From Terriglobia bacterium (lineage in GTDB: Bacteria > Acidobacteriota > Terriglobia > Acidiferrales > UBA7541): a stretch of 43,462 nucleotides of DNA. The position numbers and the translations under genes are program-made. The stretch covers positions 1-43,462 of the forward strand of contig JAIQES010000039.1 of the NCBI GenBank assembly GCA_020073705.1. The letters are read 5' to 3'. Below are positions 35,616 to 43,462 of this stretch, piece after piece. Within the stretch, counting starts at the first letter, position 1, and every line of letters starts with the position of its first letter. Below the pieces are notes generated by a model. That model had not been told where the DNA came from. It was given only the letters and a program-made list of their open reading frames with translations, and searched no databases.

Positions 35616-36812
35616 ATGCCACAACAAATCGTCAAGCGCCGATCGCGCGGCTTCATCTGTGTAAACGCACATCCGGAAGGATGCCGCCGCAACGTCGAGC
35701 GGTGGGTTGAAGGTGTGCGCGGGAAGATTCCTCCGGGCCAGATCGGGCCGAAGAACGTGCTGGTCATCGGCGCGTCGACCGGCTATGGCCTCGCGTCGCG
35801 CATCGCGGCGGCATGGGGATACGGTGCGAAGACACTGGGCGTATTTTTCGAGCGGCCACCCGAAGGCGACAAGACCGCGACGGCGGGCCATTACAACACG
35901 GTCGCGTTTCATTCGCTCGCGCAGAACGATGGCCTGTTCGCCGTAAGCATCAATGGCGACGCGTTTTCGGACGAAGTGAAACGGGACGTCGTGGACGTTC
36001 TCCGCAAACAGATGGCCCCGGTGGACCTGGTGATCTATTCGCTTGCGTCGCCGAAGCGCAGAGACCCGCGCACAGGACAGGTGCACAATTCAGTTCTCAA
36101 GCCCATCGGCCAGGCGTTTACCAACCGCACGATCGACCTCGATTTGGAAAAGGTCGTGAACGTCACGCTTCAGCCGGCGAGTGAAAAAGAAATCGCAGAC
36201 ACCGTCGCCGTGATGGGCGGCGATGACTGGAAGCGCTGGATGGGTGTGCTGCTCGAAGAAAAGCTGCTCGCCGAAGGGGCCCGCACGCTTGCGTATTCCT
36301 ACATCGGGCCCAAGACCACGTGGCCGATTTACCACGGTGGCACGATCGGGCAAGCGAAAAAAGACCTCGAATGTGCGGCAGGCTACCTCGATGCGGCGCT
36401 CGCGAGCAAACTCGGCGGCAATGCATGGGTTTCGGTGAACAAAGCTGTGGTTACGCAGGCCTCCGCGGCGATTCCCATCGTGCCCCTCTATCTGAGTCTG
36501 CTGCCGCTGGTCATGAAGAAGAAAAACCTGGACGAGGGACCGCTCGAACAAATGCGGCGTCTCTTCACTGATTTTCTTTGTGCGGGCAGGCCCCCCAAAC
36601 TCGATGAAGCGCGGCGTCTGCGCCTGGACGACCGCGAGCTGCGTGAGGATGTGCAGGCCGAAGTGGCCGCTCTGTGGCCGCAGATCACGACTGAAAATCT
36701 CCGCACGATGACCGATTTCGCAGGTTTCCAGCGCGGGTTCTGCGGCTTGTTCGGTTTCGAAGTAGAAGGTGTGGACTACGAACAACCCACGGAAACGAAC
36801 TTACATTGGTAG
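35616..36812 (+). CDS. fabV: Trans-2-enoyl-ACP/CoA reductase FabV
   Basis: An NAD(P)H-dependent enoyl-ACP reductase (398 aa), an alternative to FabI for the last step of each fatty-acid elongation round; FabV enzymes are known to resist triclosan. The cofactor loop VLVIGASTGYGLASRIAAA is near residue 49 and YSLASPKR near 151. The catalytic Tyr/Lys region is YSYIGPKTTWPIY followed by GGTIGQAKKDLE (Y-x8-K spacing). The C-terminal GFEVEGVDYEQP is conserved. The upstream 23-codon extension is not supported. Confidence 0.96.
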   Translation: MPQQIVKRRSRGFICVNAHPEGCRRNVERWVEGVRGKIPPGQIGPKNVLVIGASTGYGLASRIAAAWGYGAKTLGVFFERPPEGDKTATAGHYNTVAFHSLAQNDGLFAVSINGDAFSDEVKRDVVDVLRKQMAPVDLVIYSLASPKRRDPRTGQVHNSVLKPIGQAFTNRTIDLDLEKVVNVTLQPASEKEIADTVAVMGGDDWKRWMGVLLEEKLLAEGARTLAYSYIGPKTTWPIYHGGTIGQAKKDLECAAGYLDAALASKLGGNAWVSVNKAVVTQASAAIPIVPLYLSLLPLVMKKKNLDEGPLEQMRRLFTDFLCAGRPPKLDEARRLRLDDRELREDVQAEVAALWPQITTENLRTMTDFAGFQRGFCGLFGFEVEGVDYEQPTETNLHW

Positions 36813-37071
36813 CCGGGGAGATCTGGACGAACCAAAGTTAACGGTGGTGCGGGCGGGAGCACGGTCATAAACTGACTCGTGTTCTACGGGTTCATGCGAG
36901 TGGACTGGCGCGTATTTTGTTTGCGGAGTAGCAATGCCGGTGGCTGGCCAAAGTGCCGCGGCGTCCGCAACAGCATCAGGAGTGTCTTGCGCCTCGCATC
37001 TACCGCGCGACTCACGCGGATCTCGCTGCGGTGGCGGACCACAGCGAGAGTCGGCTTCGCGCGAACTTAAA

Positions 37072-37413
37072 TTAGAGAGCTACTGCGCCGCGTTCCCGGT
37101 TCCGGATGCGGATGGATTCTTCCACCTTGGAGAGGAAGATTTTTCCGTCGCCGATATTGCCAGTCGAGGCGGTTTTGAGAATCGCTTCAACTGCGGAATC
37201 GACCAAATTGTCGGGCAGCACAATCTCCAATTTTATTTTGGGAAGGAGATCTACGGTGTACTCCCGGCCGCGGTAGGTTTCGGTGTGGCCCTTTTGCCGT
37301 CCATGCCCGCGCACGTCGGTGATGGTCATGCCCCCGATGCCGAGTTCGGTCAGGACTTCCTTGACGGCTTCAAACTTGGACGGCTGGATGATCGCTTCGA
37401 GTTTAGTCATCAT
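37072..37413 (-). CDS. glnB: Nitrogen regulatory protein PII
   Basis: A 113-aa PII signal protein that senses ATP/ADP and 2-oxoglutarate and controls nitrogen uptake and metabolism. The T-loop GRQKGHTETYRGREYTVDLL carries the modifiable Tyr51 (numbered from the second Met), matching E. coli GlnB register. The C-terminal TGNIGDGKIFL signature is intact. AAGGA is seven bases before the first ATG of MMTK; an upstream 20-residue extension is rejected. It ends the minus-strand cluster that starts with Amt, so PII may gate Amt (GlnK-like) and perhaps the antiporter between them. Confidence 0.95.
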   Translation of the reverse strand: MMTKLEAIIQPSKFEAVKEVLTELGIGGMTITDVRGHGRQKGHTETYRGREYTVDLLPKIKLEIVLPDNLVDSAVEAILKTASTGNIGDGKIFLSKVEESIRIRNRERGAVAL

Positions 37414-37502
37414 GTTCTTATCCTTGAACTGCGATGGCGGATTCAAATCTCCTCTTGCCTTGCAGTACGACACCCTTAGTTTCTATATATTTCCTGGACC
37501 GG

Positions 37503-38783
37503 TCATGAATTCGTTACGTCTTCCAAAATGTTGTCGATGTCGGCGCCGACTGCGACCGCTTCCGCCAAAGCATCCTTGGGGAAAGCAAACCGCAGCAATC
37601 CCGGCGTGATCAACGTGGAGACGAGCACGATCACCACCACTTGTACGTAGATATCCCGCGTGACGATGCCAGCTGCCCACCCGATAGTCGCGGTGATCAA
37701 GCCCACTTCTCCGCGCGGGATCATTCCGACGCCAACGATTAACGACTCCCGCGTGTCGAATCCATTGAAGAATGCCCCAGCGCCGCACCCGGCAAGTTTC
37801 CCGACAATCGCAATCACCAACAACAAAGAGAAAAATCCGAGATGGCCGCTAAGCTGCCAGGCATTGATCTCCAAACCTATCGATACAAAGAAAAGAGGAC
37901 CGAAAAACGCACTGACCATCGGCTGAAGGTCATGGGTCACCTTTTGGTGAGCCGGTGTCGCTGCAACAAACAGTCCAGCGAGATAGGAACCCGTGATTGC
38001 CGCCATACCACCCGTCCACTCTGCATGAAACGCCAACAGGAACGCCACAACGAGCGCGGCTGCCACTTCCGTATGGCCATCATGGCTGCCATGGAGACGC
38101 CCAGCATACTTGAAGATCCAACGCGTCACCGGAGGGCCCAGCCAGAAGATGGTTATCAGGCAGACCACCATTCGGCCCAGTGTGATGGACAAGCCGTGCC
38201 ACGACACCGAACCGCCACTGGCCAACTGCGGTCCCAAAGCAATCACCAGCGATAGGACGACTAAGCCGAGCACGTCATCAATGACCGCCGCCCCCAGGAT
38301 CGTGGAGCCTGCCTTAGAGCGAATTTGCTTCAGATTCATCAGCGTTTGGGCGGTGATCGTTACGCTGGTGGCAGTCAGGATCGTGCCCACGAAAATCGAT
38401 TCTTGCCAGCCTAACCCGATGGCCCGCGACAGCATGGCACCCCCAACCATCGGGAGAATTACTCCGCCGGTCGCTGCCCAGAACGCGGGCGCAACGGCGC
38501 GGCGCATCATCTGGACGTCGGTCTCCAGGCCGGCGACAAACATCAGCAGGACAACGCCGATCTCAGCCAACACTTTGAATACGGATTCAGCAGAGACGGA
38601 GTTCGTCGCCGCAGTCAACCAGGATAGTCCCCAGAAATTCAGAAACGTCGGTCCTAATGCGACGCCGGCAATGAGCTCGCCCAAAACGACTGGCAAGCCC
38701 ATTCGTCCGGCCAGCGCCCCCGAGAGCTTCGCCGCTACGATGAGGATGGCGATGCACAACAGAATTTGTAATGAGGTGCTCAT
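37503..38783 (-). CDS. CPA2-family cation/proton antiporter
   Basis: A 426-aa membrane protein with about 12 helices, of the Na+/H+ or K+/H+ exchanger (NapA/GerN-like) family. LGELIAGVALGPTFLNF is near residue 35. The TATSVTITAQTLMNL segment precedes GAAVIDDVLGLVVLS, whose Asp pair is the ion-binding site in electrogenic members. GPLFFVSIGLEINAW and GMIPRGEVGLI also match. There is no C-terminal TrkA-N domain. The ATG overlaps the stop of the 82-aa membrane protein upstream (ATGA). Ion specificity cannot be told; ammonium or potassium exchange would fit the Amt/PII context. Confidence 0.9.
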   Translation of the reverse strand: MSTSLQILLCIAILIVAAKLSGALAGRMGLPVVLGELIAGVALGPTFLNFWGLSWLTAATNSVSAESVFKVLAEIGVVLLMFVAGLETDVQMMRRAVAPAFWAATGGVILPMVGGAMLSRAIGLGWQESIFVGTILTATSVTITAQTLMNLKQIRSKAGSTILGAAVIDDVLGLVVLSLVIALGPQLASGGSVSWHGLSITLGRMVVCLITIFWLGPPVTRWIFKYAGRLHGSHDGHTEVAAALVVAFLLAFHAEWTGGMAAITGSYLAGLFVAATPAHQKVTHDLQPMVSAFFGPLFFVSIGLEINAWQLSGHLGFFSLLLVIAIVGKLAGCGAGAFFNGFDTRESLIVGVGMIPRGEVGLITATIGWAAGIVTRDIYVQVVVIVLVSTLITPGLLRFAFPKDALAEAVAVGADIDNILEDVTNS

Positions 38784-39028
38784 CGTCCTCCCCGCAAGGT
38801 ATTTCGCACCTTCGTCCTGGACCGGTTCCGCAGAACTGCGATCCAGACCGCTAGGATGCATCCGACCAGCACTGGAATGATGGGCGCATGCACGAACACC
38901 ACAAGAACCACTGCCACCATGAACGCGGCCGAGAGCGGCAAGCGGTACTTCTTCATTGCTTCGACAATCGCTAGGGGCATCAATGTATCCACCATTTCGG
39001 GTTGTTCCCTGGTAAGCCCCGTAGCCAT
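38780..39028 (-). CDS. Small membrane protein coupled to the antiporter
   Basis: An 82-aa protein of unknown family. The N-terminal half is charged and possibly helical (REQPEMVDTLMPLAIVEAMK). One long or two short hydrophobic helices follow (LPLSAAFMVAVVLVVFVHAP, then IPVLVGCILAVWIAVL). The end is strongly basic (RNRSRTKVRNTLRGGR). The stop overlaps the antiporter ATG, implying translational coupling and possibly a complex. It starts 3 bp after the TPR gene stop. Confidence 0.7.
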   Translation of the reverse strand: MATGLTREQPEMVDTLMPLAIVEAMKKYRLPLSAAFMVAVVLVVFVHAPIIPVLVGCILAVWIAVLRNRSRTKVRNTLRGGR

Positions 39029-39031
39029 GAT

Positions 39032-39607
39032 TCACCGAACATGCGAAAGCATCAAGTGCCCGATCAACGCGACCACCGCTGCGGCAAGCCCGCCCCCAAG
39101 GACGACAAGTGACTTGAAACTGAACGGTTTGTTGAACCACGGTCTCGCAATGCCGTTGTGTTCCCTTGCGCGTTCTTCCTTCAGCAATTGCGCCAGCATC
39201 CGCCGCTCCTGCGGTGCACGGGCGCACTTCAGTGCGCGTTCGGCTGCCGCGTAGCCTTTCTGAGGGATCCTAAGCTTGAAGTTTAGTTGCGCCACCATGA
39301 AATGCGCCATGAAGCTGCCCGGCTCTAGTTCCGTTGCCCGCTCCAAATGGTCCATGGCGGGATAGACGCTGGAGGTCATGGCATGCGCAACCCCTAAGCA
39401 CATGTGCGCCTCGGTGAAATCCGGCGCGCTCTGAATACAGCGGGAAAGCACAACGATTGCGTCTTTCGCTTCCCCGGCCTGGATTAGTGCCAGCCCTTCC
39501 TGAAAACTCTCCCTTGCCTGTATGGAAAGATCGCCTCGAACCGGAAACAGCAGGGGCGCCGAAGATTTGGATAACTCACTCCGTGCTGGCAAATCACTGG
39601 TCAACAT
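39032..39607 (-). CDS. TPR-repeat protein with a C-terminal membrane anchor
   Basis: A 191-aa protein. About three TPR-like helix pairs span residues 28-140 (SFQEGLALIQAGEAKDAIVV, CLGVAHAMTSSVYPAMDHLE, YAAAERALKCARAPQERRML). A single hydrophobic helix lies near the C terminus (SLVVLGGGLAAAVVALIGHL), making it a likely tail-anchored scaffold. GAGGAGG precedes the ATG. It sits between amt and the antiporter in a tight minus-strand cluster. A protein-interaction role is inferred. Confidence 0.82.
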   Translation of the reverse strand: MLTSDLPARSELSKSSAPLLFPVRGDLSIQARESFQEGLALIQAGEAKDAIVVLSRCIQSAPDFTEAHMCLGVAHAMTSSVYPAMDHLERATELEPGSFMAHFMVAQLNFKLRIPQKGYAAAERALKCARAPQERRMLAQLLKEERAREHNGIARPWFNKPFSFKSLVVLGGGLAAAVVALIGHLMLSHVR

Positions 39608-39664
39608 GTCTGTTCCTCCTCTTCTGTCTTACCTATAATAATGCCCCTACAGCGGTCACAGCTG

Positions 39665-41356
39665 CTAATCCGCTGCGACTCCTCTGGCACCCTGGTCCGG
39701 CTTCAAGACAAAATCTGGATAGCATAGAGCCCCCATTTCCGGGATGTCCAAGCCCGCCAGTTCGTCTTCCGGCCGTACACGCTGACCGATAAAGAAATCA
39801 ATCACGAAATTGGCCACATAGGAGATCGTAAAAATGATTCCCACCAAAGTGACTACACCGATCAATTGCGCGACCAGTTGGCCTCCCCCTCCTCCGTAAA
39901 ACAGCCCCTGGACGGACCCGTTGACACCATTCCAACTGCCGCCATAGTTCGATTTGCCATCAGCGAATAGCCCGACCGAAATCACGCCCCAAATGCCGTT
40001 CGTTCCGTGCACGGAGATTGCCCCGACTGGATCATCGATCCTCGCGACACGGTCGAAGAATTCCACGCTGAGGCAGACGAGAACTCCGGCGATCAGGCCG
40101 ATAATCGCGGCTCCGACGGTGTTGACGAACCCGCTGGGGGCGGTAATAGCCACCAGACCGGCCAGCAGCCCGTTGCCAGTCATCGAAGCATCCGGTTTCC
40201 CGTAGCGCATCCACATGTAGAGGATGGCGCCAAAGGAACCCGTGCAACCGGCGAGCATCGTATTTACGGCGATGGAACCGATTCGCAACGCTCCATTCCC
40301 CGAGGCGGCCAGCGTGCTGCCAGGGTTGAAACCAAACCAGCCAAAGGCAAGAATGAAGCACCCCGTCAGAACAATCATGATGTCATGCCCAGGGATGGCA
40401 TTCGGGGATCCGTCACGATTATATTTTCCCAACCGCGGACCCAAAATCATCGAGAGTGCCAAAGCGGTGATCCCACCCACGGCGTGCACGACACCGGATC
40501 CGGCGAAGTCGGCGTATCCATGACCGAGGCCGTAGTTCGAACCCAACGTCGCAAGCCAGCCGCCCCCCCAGGCCCAGTTGCCGAACAACGGGTAGGTGAG
40601 TGCACCCATGAAAATGGATGAAGTTGCGAACGCCACGTATTTCCAACGCTCGGCGGCAGCCCCCGTCACGATCGTAAGCGCCGTATCCATGAACACCATC
40701 TGGAACAGGAATAGCACCATCACCGCAACGTCATAGGTGCCGCCCTGCGTCAGGAAAAAGCCATGTGTGCCGAACAGGCCCCAACTTTTTCCAAATACGG
40801 TGATCGAGGTTTCAGCATTCAAAGGCGCGGCACCGCCCAGAGTGCTTACCCCACCGACGCCACCCATCTGAATGGCGAAGCCGCAGACCCAGTAGGCGAA
40901 TAATCCGAAACCGTACACCATGAAGTTCATCATCATGGTGTGGTTTGCGTTCTTGGCGCGGCACAGGCCCGTTTCCACGATCGCAAACCCTGCCTGCATG
41001 AACATGACCAGGAAGCCCGTGACCAACGTCCAGACGAAGTTGATGGCGATGCGGTTTTGCCCCACTTGATTCACCGTGTCCGCCAGCGTCAACCCCTTCT
41101 TGGAATCGGAGACAACTACATCGCTGACGGTTCCCGTCATGGTCCCGCCGGGGTCTCCTTTGACCAAGTCATCACTCGAAGGGGGTGCCGCCGCCTTTGT
41201 ATCGAGTGGCTGAGCCATGGCTGGCGCAACCGGTGCCGGCGCAACTGCGGCTGGCGCACTGGGCGCAGGAGTTTGCGCCCTGGCCGCCAGTCCAAAACAC
41301 GACAATAGAGCGAGTACAATCCACGAACCTGCCTTCATTCGTCTATAAAGTTTCAT
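39665..41356 (-). CDS. amt: Ammonium transporter with secreted N-terminal extension
   Basis: A 563-aa Amt/MEP/Rh family channel for ammonium. The first 28 residues are a Sec signal; residues 29-100 form an Ala/Pro-rich periplasmic stretch not found in short Amt proteins. The eleven-helix core follows: FMQAGFAIVETGLCRAKNAN, DFAGSGVVHAVGG with the first pore histidine, GFNPGSTL, and SVHGTNGIWGVIS with the second. The C-terminal cytosolic tail (GLDIPEMGALCYPDF) carries the conserved regulatory segment. A hairpin (41368-41384) lies just before the ribosome site. PII is encoded downstream in the same direction. Confidence 0.95.
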   Translation of the reverse strand: MKLYRRMKAGSWIVLALLSCFGLAARAQTPAPSAPAAVAPAPVAPAMAQPLDTKAAAPPSSDDLVKGDPGGTMTGTVSDVVVSDSKKGLTLADTVNQVGQNRIAINFVWTLVTGFLVMFMQAGFAIVETGLCRAKNANHTMMMNFMVYGFGLFAYWVCGFAIQMGGVGGVSTLGGAAPLNAETSITVFGKSWGLFGTHGFFLTQGGTYDVAVMVLFLFQMVFMDTALTIVTGAAAERWKYVAFATSSIFMGALTYPLFGNWAWGGGWLATLGSNYGLGHGYADFAGSGVVHAVGGITALALSMILGPRLGKYNRDGSPNAIPGHDIMIVLTGCFILAFGWFGFNPGSTLAASGNGALRIGSIAVNTMLAGCTGSFGAILYMWMRYGKPDASMTGNGLLAGLVAITAPSGFVNTVGAAIIGLIAGVLVCLSVEFFDRVARIDDPVGAISVHGTNGIWGVISVGLFADGKSNYGGSWNGVNGSVQGLFYGGGGGQLVAQLIGVVTLVGIIFTISYVANFVIDFFIGQRVRPEDELAGLDIPEMGALCYPDFVLKPDQGARGVAAD

Positions 41357-41367
41357 TTCCTCTCCTT

Positions 41368-41384
41368 GCGCCCAGTACGGGCGC
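41368..41384 (-). promoter_or_regulatory. Hairpin directly upstream of the amt ribosome site
   Basis: The arms GCGCCC and GGGCGC are separated by five bases. In the minus transcript the hairpin is immediately followed by AAGGAGAGG and the amt ATG. It could affect translation initiation or mRNA stability; it is short, and chance is possible. Confidence 0.35.
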
Positions 41385-41425
41385 CGTATTGAATCGACTT
41401 GTCCGAAACTATTCGAAGAAAAGAG

Positions 41426-41608
41426 CTATGCCTTCCAGACTGCGTTCTTCATATGGGCTTTGTTGAGAACGCCCAGGATTCCCACCAAGCAGATCACAAA
41501 CCCCAAGATGGCCAAAAGCAAACGAGCGCCGGTTGACTGTGTGATTCCCAGTCCAACCACGGCGACCAACCATCCTGCAAGCACCACCAGAATACCTACG
41601 AGTTTCAT
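41426..41608 (-). CDS. 60-aa two-helix membrane protein
   Basis: A tiny membrane protein: MKLVGILVVLAGWLVAVVGL, a short GITQSTGAR turn, then LLLAILGFVICLVGILGVLN and a basic end. A well-placed GGAGG precedes the ATG, so translation is likely. Family unknown. It lies 69 bp upstream of amt and 62 bp downstream of another small two-helix protein, on the same strand, and is probably part of the ammonium cluster. Confidence 0.7.
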   Translation of the reverse strand: MKLVGILVVLAGWLVAVVGLGITQSTGARLLLAILGFVICLVGILGVLNKAHMKNAVWKA

Positions 41609-41670
41609 TCGATCCTCCTTCGTCCTTCTTCGTTTTCAGGTTTTCGACCAATCCAGCGATCAGCACAGAA

Positions 41671-41841
41671 CTACGCTGACTTGACTTTACGGAATTCGTA
41701 GCCTGCGTACAGCAGAAACGCCAACCCCGCGAAGGCCACAACCATTCCCGAACCGCCATGAATGACCAGGCCGGCCACAAAAGCAGTGAACCCAACCAAC
41801 AGTGATCCAAGCGCCGTTCCTTGTTGTGATACTGCTGCCAT
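41671..41841 (-). CDS. 56-aa two-helix membrane protein
   Basis: A small hydrophobic protein starting MAAVSQQGTALGSLLVGFTA, with a second helix GMVVAFAGLAFLLYAGYEF and a basic C terminus (RKVKSA). AGGAGG precedes the ATG at 41841; a 14-residue upstream extension is rejected. No family recognised. It appears to be the first gene of the minus-strand cluster leading to amt, and resembles the following 60-aa protein in size and layout though not closely in sequence. Confidence 0.68.
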   Translation of the reverse strand: MAAVSQQGTALGSLLVGFTAFVAGLVIHGGSGMVVAFAGLAFLLYAGYEFRKVKSA

Positions 41842-42414
41842 TCCATTCCTCCTTTTACAATTATTCAGATTCCCGTGTGGCACCCTCGAAAAGCACTATC
41901 CGTCGTGTGAGCGGAGCACGTATCGCAAACTATCCAAGCCAGAAGGAATCGCGAGTGTCACGCAGCCTCTCAGAAGCTCATAACGGCTGCGCTGCTCGTG
42001 TACCGTTCCCGGCTCGCATGCCGGCTCATCTTAAAGCAATCCCTCGTCTCGACCTGGAGCACGAAGGCAGATCAACGGCATCAAATTCTCCTTACAAATT
42101 CTGGACGCAGTCTGCGGTCGTGGCGGGAAAAAGGCAAACTCAAAGAACAAATGGCAAGAATTGAAATACGTTATCCCATCTGGGGTATGAAGAGAGAACA
42201 CATAACCGACGAAGGACGTATGCATATGGGTAATGGGTCCGGCTGAACGTGAATGTCTCAAGTCTCATATAGTGACGTTGTCAGATTACTGTTCCAGGGG
42301 ACGCGTTTGTGGAATTTACACACAGGTTCGTGCGGGGCATGTCAACTCAATGGGCGACCTTGTATACTTGAATCTTCGTTGTAGCAGCGTCGGTCCGGGA
42401 GTGTGTAATCGGCC
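41842..42414. other. Divergent intergenic region between the amt cluster and the methyltransferase gene
   Basis: There are 573 bp with no credible ORF. A good -10 box, TATACT at 42363-42368, lies 47 bp before the rightward ATG, with only a weak -35 (TGTCAA, 17-bp spacing). I looked for SAM and cobalamin riboswitch cores before the methionine gene and saw none. No convincing promoter was found for the leftward cluster. Confidence 0.4.
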
Positions 42415-43462
42415 ATGAAGATCGAAGAGTTTGAACAGAGACTGCGCGATTCGGTGCTGATTGCAGATGGGGCGATGGGATCGTTGCTCCACGAAACCCT
42501 GGGGCCGCAGCGTTGTATGGACGAATTGAACGATACCCGCGCGGAGGCGGTCTTTCGCATTCACATGTCCTACCTCGAAGCCGGCGCGCATATCATCGAG
42601 ACCAACACGTTTGGAGCGAACCGGAACAAACTTGGCGCATTCGGCTTGGAGGACCGAACCGCCGAGCTCAACCAGCGCGGCGTCAAGATCGCGCGCGAGG
42701 CGCGGGAAGCTGCCAAGCACGAGGTCCTGATTGCGGGCTCGATCGGTCCCCTGGGCGTCATCCGGCAAGTGCGCGAGCCACCGGCCGAACAAGTCCGGGC
42801 AATCTTTCGAGAACAGGCGGAGGCGCTCGAAGAGCGCGGGGTGGACTTTTTCATCCTGGAAACATTCAGCGATATCGAGGAGCTCCAGGCGGCAGTCGAA
42901 GCGATCCGCTCGTTCTCGCAGCTTCCCATTGTTGCCCAGCTTACCTACTCGGAAGAGGGAACTACCTTCAGCGGGACGCGGCCGCGGGATGCCTGGGCCG
43001 CACTGCATGAGCGGGGAATTCAGGCTATCGGCGCGAACTGCTCCGTCGGCCCTCAAGATCATCTGCGCATTCTCCAGGAATTGGCCGGGGTTGCGGGATC
43101 GTTTCCCATGAGTTCGATGCCGAACGTGGGATTTCCCCAGCGCACCGGCGATCGCGTCATCTATCCAAAATCTTCACCGGAATATTTCGACCTTTTTGCC
43201 CGTGAAGCAGTCGCAGTGGGCGCGCGGATTCTGGGCGGCTGTTGCGGGACTAGGCCCGAACACATTCGGGCGATGGTTCGCGCAGTGGAAGGCAGTCACC
43301 CGGCCAAAGGTCCTCGTGCGGTCACCGCCGTCGAGGCACCTCCCGAGGCGCAGCAGGTGGCGGCACGGGAACCGGAAAGTGCGCTGTGGCGGAAAATTCA
43401 GTTGCAGCAATTCGTTGTCTCCGTAGAAATTGACCCGCCGAAGGGCACGTCCATCGAACGGA
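42415..43462 (+). CDS. Bifunctional homocysteine S-methyltransferase / methylenetetrahydrofolate reductase, 5' part
   Basis: The first 349 residues of a protein that runs off the window. The N-terminal homocysteine S-methyltransferase domain has LIADGAMGSLLHETLG near residue 15, EAGAHIIETNTFGAN, GSIGPLG, FILETFSDIEELQ, and the zinc cysteines in GANCSVGP and GGCCGTRPEHI. After a Pro/Ala linker the frame enters QFVVSVEIDPPKGTS, the start of a methylenetetrahydrofolate reductase domain. The fusion makes methionine and its methyl-folate donor in one polypeptide, as in YitJ-type proteins. The B12-binding domains of MetH are not expected. Confidence 0.92.
   Translation, partial: MKIEEFEQRLRDSVLIADGAMGSLLHETLGPQRCMDELNDTRAEAVFRIHMSYLEAGAHIIETNTFGANRNKLGAFGLEDRTAELNQRGVKIAREAREAAKHEVLIAGSIGPLGVIRQVREPPAEQVRAIFREQAEALEERGVDFFILETFSDIEELQAAVEAIRSFSQLPIVAQLTYSEEGTTFSGTRPRDAWAALHERGIQAIGANCSVGPQDHLRILQELAGVAGSFPMSSMPNVGFPQRTGDRVIYPKSSPEYFDLFAREAVAVGARILGGCCGTRPEHIRAMVRAVEGSHPAKGPRAVTAVEAPPEAQQVAAREPESALWRKIQLQQFVVSVEIDPPKGTSIER

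Noticed and set aside
41878-41894. Sigma-54 promoter near the amt cluster
   Set aside because: TGGCAC is present but the GG to GC spacing is 12 instead of 10 and it points away from the amt genes.
42250-42414. SAM or cobalamin riboswitch before the methionine synthesis gene
   Set aside because: No conserved core of either class is visible in the leader.

Overview
The window looks like two different genomes joined end to end. Bases 1 to about 16,160 read as a high-GC alphaproteobacterium: the linked set sdhCDAB, mdh and sucCD, a MaoC/CitE-type CoA gene pair, a DUF6494 protein, a LysE exporter and a COG2908 metallophosphoesterase paired with a GT4 glycosyltransferase. From about 16,165 to the end the content fits an acidobacterium (Terriglobia-like): a CYCXC-family protein, short 2-oxoglutarate dehydrogenase E1, PilZ proteins, FabV, Amt with a secreted N-terminal extension, and a fused homocysteine methyltransferase/MTHFR. 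The switch falls inside the glycosyltransferase gene, which stops about two thirds of the way through. This is more likely an assembly chimera than a transfer. The TCA-cycle genes on the two sides (sdh, mdh, sucCD left; fumarase, 2-oxoglutarate dehydrogenase E1 right) should not be read as one pathway in one cell.

Alphaproteobacterial half. Nearly all of it is on the minus strand. Read in transcription order: a CitE-like lyase and a mesaconyl-CoA-hydratase-like MaoC protein (separated by a plus-strand LysE gene), a 1-kb non-coding stretch, sdhC-sdhD-sdhA-sdhB, an ICMT-like membrane methyltransferase, nadA-nadC, mdh, and sucC-sucD running off the left edge. The 1-kb stretch holds repeated AATACTGT elements, a perfect DnaA-box 9-mer, a GC-rich non-coding block and a strong plus-strand terminator-like hairpin. 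On the plus strand are DUF6494, a secreted small hypothetical, the metallophosphoesterase and the truncated glycosyltransferase.

Acidobacterial half. (i) A compact pcaHGBDC operon converts protocatechuate to 3-oxoadipate enol-lactone and then 3-oxoadipate. (ii) A PilZ protein, class I fumarase, a small hypothetical and a beta-hydroxyacid dehydrogenase follow. (iii) A Tat-exported alpha/beta hydrolase lies between two copies of a 69-bp direct repeat (67/69 identical). The right copy is the 3' end of a DapB-fold dehydrogenase gene, so this looks like a recent insertion or duplication. (iv) Next come a pterin carbinolamine dehydratase, a second PilZ protein and a hybrid histidine kinase. (v) 2-oxoglutarate dehydrogenase E1, a secreted MetX-like hydrolase, YceH and FabV follow. 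(vi) A minus-strand ammonium cluster has two tiny two-helix membrane proteins, Amt, a TPR protein, an 82-aa membrane protein overlapping a CPA2 cation/proton antiporter, and PII. (vii) The 5' part of the homocysteine methyltransferase/MTHFR fusion runs off the right edge.

No tRNA, rRNA, CRISPR array or transposase was recognised. The least explained items are the 69-bp repeat island, the structured non-coding block upstream of sdhC, and the Amt/antiporter/PII cluster with its small membrane proteins.
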